This document shows, in pieces, positions 5,084-8,949 of a stretch of 8,949 bases of DNA. Under the pieces are notes generated by a model. That model saw only the letters and a list, made by a program, of their open reading frames with translations, was not told the DNA's origin and ran no database searches. The stretch lies in contig CAYJOT010000029.1 in NCBI GenBank assembly GCA_964371935.1, positions 1-8,949 of the forward strand. The letters are read 5' to 3'. The DNA comes from JACQRW01 sp964371935 (GTDB taxonomy: Bacteria; Patescibacteriota; Minisyncoccia; Sungbacterales; HO2-52-23). Position numbers and translations under genes: made by a program. Position 1 is the first letter of the stretch; each line of letters starts with the position of its first letter.

Positions 5084-6785
5084 GCAGGTCGTCAAAACCG
5101 ATCGTGCCTGCAAGTACTTTGAGGATGCCGTCCTGGCGCAGGATGAGCATCTCCTGACGCTGGGCTTCTTTGAGGATGTTGGCCTCGGATGCTTCGGAAA
5201 GAATGACCTGCTCAAGCTGCGGGGTCATGGAGAGCATCTCGAAAATACCGACGCGGCCCCGCCTGCCCTTGGGGCAGGTCGGGCTTACCTCGCTTTGGTA
5301 GATGAACTCGGGAAGTTTGGCAAGCGTTGCCTGTTTGATCGGATCCGGCATTATGTCGATCTCCTTGAGAATTGCGTCGCGGATGGAGCCCTGCAACGGT
5401 ATTTGTTTGCGCGAGTCCGGACACAGTTTGCGAACTAAGCGCTGTCCGATCGCAAGGATCAGGGTCGGGGTGATCAGAAAAGGATCCACGCCCATGTCAA
5501 TGAGCCGCGGGATAACACCGATGGCGTTATTGGTGTGCAATGTGGAAAGCACCAAGTGGCCGGTCAATGCGGCATGGATCGCAAGCTGAGCGGTTTCTTT
5601 GTCGCGGATCTCCCCTACCATGATGACATCCGGGTCCTGACGCAGAATATGGCGCAATCCCACGGCAAAGTCATACCCGATCTCGGGCCGGACCTGGGAC
5701 TGGTTTACTCCCTGGATGTAGTACTCAATCGGGTCTTCCAAGCTAACGACATTAATGCGCTCTTCGTTCAGAATTTGCAGCAGGGAGTAGAGCGTGGTTG
5801 ATTTGCCGGATCCGGTTGGGCCGGTAATCAGAATCAGCCCATATGGGTGTTTAATTGCCTGCTCCGTGAGTGTGAGATTCCTTCCGTCAAGGCCGAGGCC
5901 ATTCAGGTCCGTAATGCCGGCCGCCGGGTCAAGAATCCGGATCACCACTTTTTCTTTGAATGAAGTCGGAAAAGTGGAGACGCGAAAATCAACACCGCGT
6001 CCTTTGATGTCGGCATGAAACCTGCCGTCCTGCGGGACGCGTGTCTCGTCGATTTTCAGGTTGGTCATGACCTTGATGCGGCTCACGAGTGCTGCCTGCA
6101 CTTCGGGAGGCAGGACAATGCTCGTGTAAAGCACACCGTCAACGCGAAAGCGGACGCGTACGCTATCCCTGCCGGGTTCAATATGAATGTCGGAGGCGCC
6201 GCCCTCAACCGCATGGCGGATGATAACCGTCATGATCTTGGTGATTGGCGCATCTTCAATCGTAATATTTGAGTCAGCCCCTTCTTCGGAGCTCACTATC
6301 TGAAGTTCCGGGGATTCTTTCTCAAGTTCGCCGAGCGCCCGCGTTACTTCTCCGGAAAGCCCCCGGTATTCCTGCATTACGGTGCGAAAATCAGTGGGCG
6401 TGATGATAAAAATCCGCGCAGGAAGCCCGATACGCGAGGAAATAAATTTGATCGCATCTTGGGATGACGGATCTTCCGGGTGCAGCATCCCGATGTCGAT
6501 ATAGCCGTCGCTTCTCCCCATCGGGATCATCTTGTAAAAGTTGGCGGAATCCTCAAGTATGTCGGCTAAGGAATCCTCTGGAATCTCCTGTCCCCGGAGA
6601 TATTTGACCGGGAATCCGGTCAGTTCGCTTTTTGCCTCGGCCACCTCGGTTTCCAAGATGCCGTGCTCATACAACGCGTCCTCAAGCGGCATTTTTTTCT
6701 CCGTGGCTTCTTTCCGAAGCCCAGTCGCTTCGGTCAGATTGAGCAAACCCTTAGTAATAAGAATGTCGAGAATAGTTTTTGCCAC
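5070..6785 (-). CDS. pilB: Type IV pilus assembly (extension) ATPase PilB
   Basis: This cytoplasmic hexameric ATPase powers pilin polymerisation. It has 571 residues, the usual PilB/GspE length. Residues 1 to about 140 form the regulatory N-terminal (MshEN/GSPII_E-N-like) region. The motor domain has SDIHIEP (198-204), Walker A GPTGSGKST (322-330), an Asp box VVSLEDPIEY (346-355), Walker B DPDVIMVGEIRD (384-395) and a His box TGHLVLSTLHTN (408-419). PilB proteins normally carry two CxxC pairs near the end that bind zinc; here only single cysteines remain (Cys455 in LCPDSRK and Cys504 in PTCPKGRRG), and the second site coincides with a DNA palindrome (5257-5283). The start is a GTG (6783-6785) seven codons after an in-frame stop, with no clear ribosome site. 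Upstream lie toxin-antitoxin remnants instead of the usual pil genes, so expression may depend on read-through or on relic promoters. Confidence 0.97.
   Translation of the reverse strand: MAKTILDILITKGLLNLTEATGLRKEATEKKMPLEDALYEHGILETEVAEAKSELTGFPVKYLRGQEIPEDSLADILEDSANFYKMIPMGRSDGYIDIGMLHPEDPSSQDAIKFISSRIGLPARIFIITPTDFRTVMQEYRGLSGEVTRALGELEKESPELQIVSSEEGADSNITIEDAPITKIMTVIIRHAVEGGASDIHIEPGRDSVRVRFRVDGVLYTSIVLPPEVQAALVSRIKVMTNLKIDETRVPQDGRFHADIKGRGVDFRVSTFPTSFKEKVVIRILDPAAGITDLNGLGLDGRNLTLTEQAIKHPYGLILITGPTGSGKSTTLYSLLQILNEERINVVSLEDPIEYYIQGVNQSQVRPEIGYDFAVGLRHILRQDPDVIMVGEIRDKETAQLAIHAALTGHLVLSTLHTNNAIGVIPRLIDMGVDPFLITPTLILAIGQRLVRKLCPDSRKQIPLQGSIRDAILKEIDIMPDPIKQATLAKLPEFIYQSEVSPTCPKGRRGRVGIFEMLSMTPQLEQVILSEASEANILKEAQRQEMLILRQDGILKVLAGTIGFDDLLEVV
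5257..5283. repeat. GC-rich palindrome inside the pilB coding sequence
   Basis: CCTGCCC (5262-5268) and GGGCAGG (5272-5278) pair around TTG. Imperfect flanking CCCCG/CGGG bases extend the arms to 5257 and 5283. It encodes PTCPKGRRG of PilB, where the second CxxC zinc pair would normally lie. It looks like one of the short palindromic repeats common in these genomes, but a single copy cannot prove that. Confidence 0.6.
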
Positions 6786-6812
6786 AGAATAAGAATTAAA
6801 GATTCATTGGCA

Positions 6813-6914
6813 TTATTCATACACACTATCACGTTTTCCAATTTTGAGAACAAAGATGATATCGCGCATCACATCAAAGATGACCCGATAATCCCCGACT
6901 CGGAAGCCGAACTC
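6813..6914 (-). pseudogene. RelE/ParE-family toxin remnant (C-terminal 33 residues)
   Basis: This frame reads EFGFRVGDYRVIFDV, then a strand IIFVLKIGKR and the end DSVYE before the stop. It is the C-terminal signature of RelE-type mRNA interferases (R-R-GdYRviy ... v-kighR-evY). The N-terminal two thirds, including any start codon, is missing: an in-frame stop lies two codons upstream (6918-6920) and the DNA before that belongs to the antitoxin frame. It is followed 27 bases later by the pilB start. It is too short to be an active toxin. Confidence 0.75.
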
Positions 6915-7008
6915 TCCTTAATGATCCAAAATGTTTTTGAAGCTGCTTGAGCCGTAGGTAATCTTCCCGAGGAACTTGAATATATTTTTGTGAGATTGGA
7001 TGGGTCAT
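6874..7008 (-). pseudogene. Antitoxin N-terminal remnant (RelB/Phd-like), out-of-frame tail
   Basis: From the ATG at 7006-7008 a 44-codon frame begins MTHPISQKYIQVPREDYLRL, like the N-terminus of small antitoxins whose first strand and helix read kyi-VPreeY-rLk. After about residue 27 the sequence (SLRRVRLPSRGLSG) no longer looks like an antitoxin; it is simply the toxin DNA read in another frame. An internal deletion thus joined the antitoxin start to the toxin end, removing the antitoxin's dimer and toxin-binding region. A truncated peptide may still be made because a promoter-like sequence lies just upstream. Confidence 0.6.
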
Positions 7009-7015
7009 ATATTTT

Positions 7016-7044
7016 AGGTTATCAGAGTTTCGCGTTCTGTGCAA
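7016..7044 (-). promoter_or_regulatory. Putative promoter of the RelBE-type remnant
   Basis: On the minus strand TTGCAC (7039-7044) and TAACCT (7016-7021) are 17 bases apart, with TG one base before the -10 (an extended -10). The antitoxin ATG follows the -10 by only seven bases, so the message would be almost leaderless. It is the closest promoter-like sequence upstream of pilB and no terminator is visible between them. The -10 hexamer is weak. Confidence 0.35.
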
Positions 7045-7058
7045 ACCTTTTTATTGTC

Positions 7059-7081
7059 ATCAAAACGGCAGGAACGGGTTT
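7059..7081. repeat. 23-bp direct repeat flanking the accessory island, left copy
   Basis: It matches 8825-8847 at 21 of 23 bases. Read on the minus strand it encodes NPFLPF and a stop, the same C-terminal residues as the partial gene at the right edge. The two differing bases fall in third codon positions and are silent. Here the codons continue upstream only to a tiny frame (MNHEPRNPFLPF, ATG at 7096-7098) that overlaps the PIN remnant stop, so this is a leftover gene end, not a gene. Confidence 0.8.
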
Positions 7082-7094
7082 CTTGGTTCATGAT

Positions 7095-7232
7095 TCATAC
7101 CAGGATTACTTCTGCCAGACCATTTGCATCACGGAATATCTTCTTATCTGCGGTTAAGAAAAAATCAACCTGCGATGATTTTTCATCGGGCTTGAACCAC
7201 TTAACTGCAATGGAGGCATCCACTACGAGCAT
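7095..7232 (-). pseudogene. VapC-type PIN-domain toxin remnant with internal deletion
   Basis: This 45-residue frame starts MLVVDASIAVKWFKPDEKSS, the classical PIN-domain N-terminus with its first catalytic aspartate (Asp5). It then jumps directly to FFLTADKKIFRDA and a hydrophobic end EVILV, which is the C-terminal part of the same family (the TaD aspartate, here Asp29). About 80 to 90 middle residues of a usual 130-residue VapC are absent, including the central acidic residues of the active site, so RNase activity is not expected. The frame itself is intact. Its ATG lies 11 bases after the stop of the small upstream gene, the usual antitoxin-toxin spacing. Confidence 0.8.
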
Positions 7233-7243
7233 ATGCCGTCAAA

Positions 7244-7408
7244 TTACTTTCTGGCTCGCCACTGTCTAATGGTTTTCACTTCGTTCCATCCCTGCAGTTT
7301 GGTTCCTGTCGTGAGTCGCCATGTCCTAATTTGCCCTAAAACACCTGCCATCTTTTCACGGCGACCACGCAGAATAGGAGATTTTTTAATTAGAGTTTGT
7401 GTGACCAT
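7244..7408 (-). CDS. Small basic protein, probable VapB-type antitoxin or its remnant (54 aa)
   Basis: A complete 54-codon frame (ATG 7406-7408, TAA 7244-7246) precedes the PIN remnant by 11 bases, as antitoxins precede VapC. The protein is short and very basic, with a PILRGRREKMAGVLGQ segment and the end EVKTIRQWRARK. I do not recognise a standard antitoxin fold; it may be shortened by the same kind of deletion as its partner. The assignment rests on position and size. A strong extended -10 element (7415-7423) places the predicted transcription start at or next to the A of the ATG, and no ribosome site is present, so leaderless translation is likely. Confidence 0.5.
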   Translation of the reverse strand: MVTQTLIKKSPILRGRREKMAGVLGQIRTWRLTTGTKLQGWNEVKTIRQWRARK

Positions 7409-7414
7409 AATGTT

Positions 7415-7443
7415 ATTATATCAGGCATTGCTTTTTTACACAA
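7415..7443 (-). promoter_or_regulatory. Extended -10 promoter giving a leaderless small-antitoxin message
   Basis: The minus strand shows TGATATAAT (7415-7423): a perfect TATAAT with the extended TGn. A weak -35 TTGTGT (7438-7443) lies 17 bases upstream. Seven bases past the -10 is the A of the ATG at 7408. This is among the best promoter matches in the window and points at the VapBC remnant and, by read-through, pilB. Confidence 0.65.
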
Positions 7444-7510
7444 CCTCGGTTTGATAACATGCCTCGCAGTAGACAACCTCCGGTCTGTATGAAAAACGCA
7501 AAACGACACA
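7436..7510 (-). pseudogene. Fragment of a zinc-ribbon protein (C-terminal end)
   Basis: A 24-codon stretch after an in-frame stop (7511-7513) reads VLRFSYRPEVVYCEACYQTE and ends at TAA 7436-7438. The pattern f-yrP--vYC--Cy is the second CxxC half of small CxxC...CxxC zinc-ribbon proteins; the first half is absent. There is no start codon in the fragment. Its stop overlaps the promoter of the next remnant. The stretch is short, so chance similarity cannot be excluded. Confidence 0.4.
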
Positions 7511-7524
7511 TCACATCTAAATTT

Positions 7525-7541
7525 ATCGCGCAAAGCGCGAT
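7525..7541 (-). terminator. Hairpin downstream of the metallopeptidase gene (weak terminator candidate)
   Basis: ATCGCGC and GCGCGAT pair around AAA, ten bases after the stop of the 414-residue gene. On the minus strand it is followed only by AAATTTAG, not a real T-tract, so it may be a weak terminator or an mRNA 3' stabiliser. Confidence 0.35.
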
Positions 7542-7550
7542 GCCAACACG

Positions 7551-8795
7551 TTAGTTTGCATATTTACTTTTCAATATATCCCGCATAAAGGAGAAGCTTT
7601 TCATCACGGCAGAGTTGAAATCAAGACGTTGGTTTGTCTTGTAACACATCGTAAGCGTTTCCAATTCTTCTTCGTCCATTCCCCTATTTTCCCGCTTTCC
7701 CGCTACGACACTTTCAAGCGCAGGATACCGCGCCGTTTCTTTCTGCCAGTAATCTCCGTACTCTCCTATAGCGTGAGCGATCTCACGCTCGGTAAATCCC
7801 AAAGCGCGGAATTGATCAATGACATGAAGCGATACAATCAGGCGATCAGTGTCAAATCCGTACTGCGGCCGTCCAAGAAGTTGCGTAATCATCTCATCAG
7901 CTTCTTTTTCACTTCCCATAAGTCCTTCAAAGATTGGTCGCATATCCTCAACGCCTATGCCGTGCATCGCGGCCATCTGTTTTAGATATACTTCGTATCG
8001 CTCCGGACTTGCATCGAGCAATTGCTCGCGAAAACTTTGATAGTTGCGCTTTTTGCCCTCTCTGTCTTCATACATTGTTTCGGTACGGGCAAATAAATTA
8101 AACATTCTTGCCCCTCGCATTTGCTCGGAAAACGCCTGCATCTCCATCAATTCCTTTGTTATCTCATGTCGTTCTCGCCATTGTCGCTTTGTCTGCATCC
8201 GTTCATCGAAATCATCCGGTCTCTGGGCGCTATGGATACTCTCATGCAGAATAATAGAGGTAAGTGGTCCGAAATGATTAAACACCAAAAAACTTTTTAA
8301 CCGCGCTTTTATATCATCCGGCGCTACGGTATTTTGCAGATATTGCCGCAAAAGCGGTTCATTTTTTTCGCTGGGGATATAAACGACTATCTCATCGGCA
8401 AATTCGTCGTAGTAACCGCCGATGCCTGCGTCTTCTAATGCCTCTTTTCCTTCTTCGTCATAGACAAGTTGGCTTTCAAACCGGATGGGGTGCGGATATG
8501 CATGCTTCGTAAGATCCGGGGCGAACGGATCAATACCGAATTCTTTGTACGAAGCCAGTATCGGATGCCCTTCAAACATTTCTCGCATATGCATCGCGAG
8601 TTCCGTTATCTGCTCTTCTGAAAGGCCGTCCACATAGCGCTCAGCATCTCTTTGGTACTGTTCGAATCCCCCGAGTTCCTGCAACAGGGCGCTTACTTCT
8701 CCACGAGACCTCTCCAGCTGTTGATGGAGCTCCAAAGGATCAGGCAACATTTCCGTCTCCGCAGAGACGTTTTTCTTCACATTTTCAATATTCAT
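7551..8795 (-). CDS. Uncharacterised HExxH zinc-metallopeptidase-like protein (414 aa)
   Basis: I do not recognise a named family. The central motif is HESIH (184-188) in a hydrophobic helix TSIILHESIHSA, the zinc-binding and catalytic signature of zincins. Thirty residues later comes ELMEMQAF; Glu218 in this E-x-x-A context is a plausible third zinc ligand, as in gluzincins. Before the motif a strand DEIVVYIP (134-141) could be the substrate-binding edge strand. The N-terminal 75 residues are charged and probably helical, as is the C-terminal third. There is no signal peptide or membrane helix, so it is probably cytoplasmic. The ATG at 8793-8795 has no clear ribosome site but overlaps, as ATGA, the stop of a seven-codon frame (8792-8815). 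It sits between the end of an upstream gene and toxin-antitoxin remnants, within a pair of direct repeats, which suggests acquisition. Its substrate is unknown. Confidence 0.75.
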   Translation of the reverse strand: MNIENVKKNVSAETEMLPDPLELHQQLERSRGEVSALLQELGGFEQYQRDAERYVDGLSEEQITELAMHMREMFEGHPILASYKEFGIDPFAPDLTKHAYPHPIRFESQLVYDEEGKEALEDAGIGGYYDEFADEIVVYIPSEKNEPLLRQYLQNTVAPDDIKARLKSFLVFNHFGPLTSIILHESIHSAQRPDDFDERMQTKRQWRERHEITKELMEMQAFSEQMRGARMFNLFARTETMYEDREGKKRNYQSFREQLLDASPERYEVYLKQMAAMHGIGVEDMRPIFEGLMGSEKEADEMITQLLGRPQYGFDTDRLIVSLHVIDQFRALGFTEREIAHAIGEYGDYWQKETARYPALESVVAGKRENRGMDEEELETLTMCYKTNQRLDFNSAVMKSFSFMRDILKSKYAN

Positions 8796-8815
8796 TGAAT
8801 GTTTGGCTGGTTCAT
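8792..8815 (-). other. Seven-codon upstream frame coupled to the metallopeptidase start
   Basis: ATG at 8813-8815 opens a frame reading MNQPNIQ and its TGA overlaps the metallopeptidase ATG as ATGA. It begins ten bases after the stop of the preceding gene. It could pass ribosomes to the next gene, or be chance; its small size gives little statistical support. Confidence 0.25.
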
Positions 8816-8824
8816 GATGATCTT

Positions 8825-8847
8825 ATCAAAACGGCAGAAACGGATTT
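8825..8847. repeat. 23-bp direct repeat flanking the accessory island, right copy
   Basis: This copy lies at the 3' end of the partial gene 8826-8949 and encodes its last six residues and stop. It matches 7059-7081 at 21 of 23 bases. Confidence 0.8.
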
Positions 8848-8949
8848 GGTCTGCCCGGGGTCGTGGTGCCGTTATTTTGAAAGGAGGGAGGAGAAATCCG
8901 CGGTGCTTCAAGCGACTGGAGAAATGGGTTTTTGAGAATGCTCGTATCA
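8826..8949 (-). CDS. C-terminal end of an unidentified gene, probably a pilus component
   Basis: Forty codons are visible before the TGA at 8826-8828. The residues include ILKNPFLQSLEAP, a proline/threonine-rich low-complexity linker and the end GRPNPFLPF. Endings of this GR-NPF-P kind are, from memory, frequent in proteins encoded beside pilB in Patescibacteria, among them PilN/PilO/PilP-like inner-membrane alignment proteins, but the visible part cannot identify the gene. The orientation and end fit a pil operon that originally led into pilB and is now separated from it by about 2 kb of accessory DNA. The N-terminal part lies outside the window. Confidence 0.6.
   Translation of the reverse strand, partial: DTSILKNPFLQSLEAPRISPPSFQNNGTTTPGRPNPFLPF

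Noticed and set aside
6663..6950. Plus-strand 95-codon frame across the pilB start and the RelE remnant
   Set aside because: The minus strand carries recognisable PilB and RelE motifs here; the plus-strand product has no recognisable features.

Overview
The window is one almost entirely minus-strand locus from a bacterium, read right to left. Its core is a compact type IV pilus assembly operon: pilB (extension ATPase), a stand-alone receiver-domain response regulator, pilT (retraction ATPase), pilC (platform protein), pilD (prepilin peptidase), a small membrane-anchored protein with a DUF4430-like domain, and a prepilin gene. The first 37 bases are the start of a second, nearly identical prepilin gene that runs off the left edge. 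The gene order, the single CheY-like receiver between pilB and pilT, the family of short palindromic repeats in the gene junctions and the sequence style suggest a member of the Candidate Phyla Radiation (Patescibacteria, Parcubacteria-like). That assignment is an inference from gene content; no rRNA or other marker is present.

Layout, in order of transcription. 8826-8949: last 40 codons of an unidentified upstream gene, probably a pilus gene, ending in the residues GRPNPFLPF. 7551-8795: a 414-residue cytoplasmic protein with an HESIH zinc-metallopeptidase motif, not otherwise recognised. 6813-7510: a graveyard of gene remnants, namely a zinc-ribbon tail, a VapBC-type toxin-antitoxin module whose PIN toxin has lost its middle, and a RelBE-type module collapsed to the antitoxin N-terminus plus the toxin C-terminus. 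870-6785: the tightly packed assembly genes, including an ATGA stop/start overlap at the pilD/DUF4430 junction. 1-867: pilin cassettes, each with its own promoter-like sequence; the complete one ends in a clear intrinsic terminator (133-162).

How the genes work together: PilB and PilT power pilus extension and retraction through the PilC platform, PilD removes the prepilin leaders, and the prepilins form the fibre. The receiver protein may tie motor activity to a signal. The DUF4430-like protein may be an accessory surface or envelope component.

The most unusual structure is the accessory island ahead of pilB. A 21/23-base direct repeat (7059-7081 and 8825-8847) encodes the same C-terminal residues, NPFLPF plus stop, on both sides of the metallopeptidase gene and the VapBC relic. 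Its only two differences are synonymous third-position changes. This looks like insertion at, or duplication of, the 3' end of a pilus gene. Separately, two palindromic doublet elements fill the pilT/pilC and pilC/pilD junctions, and the second supplies the pilD start codon and its ribosome-binding site.
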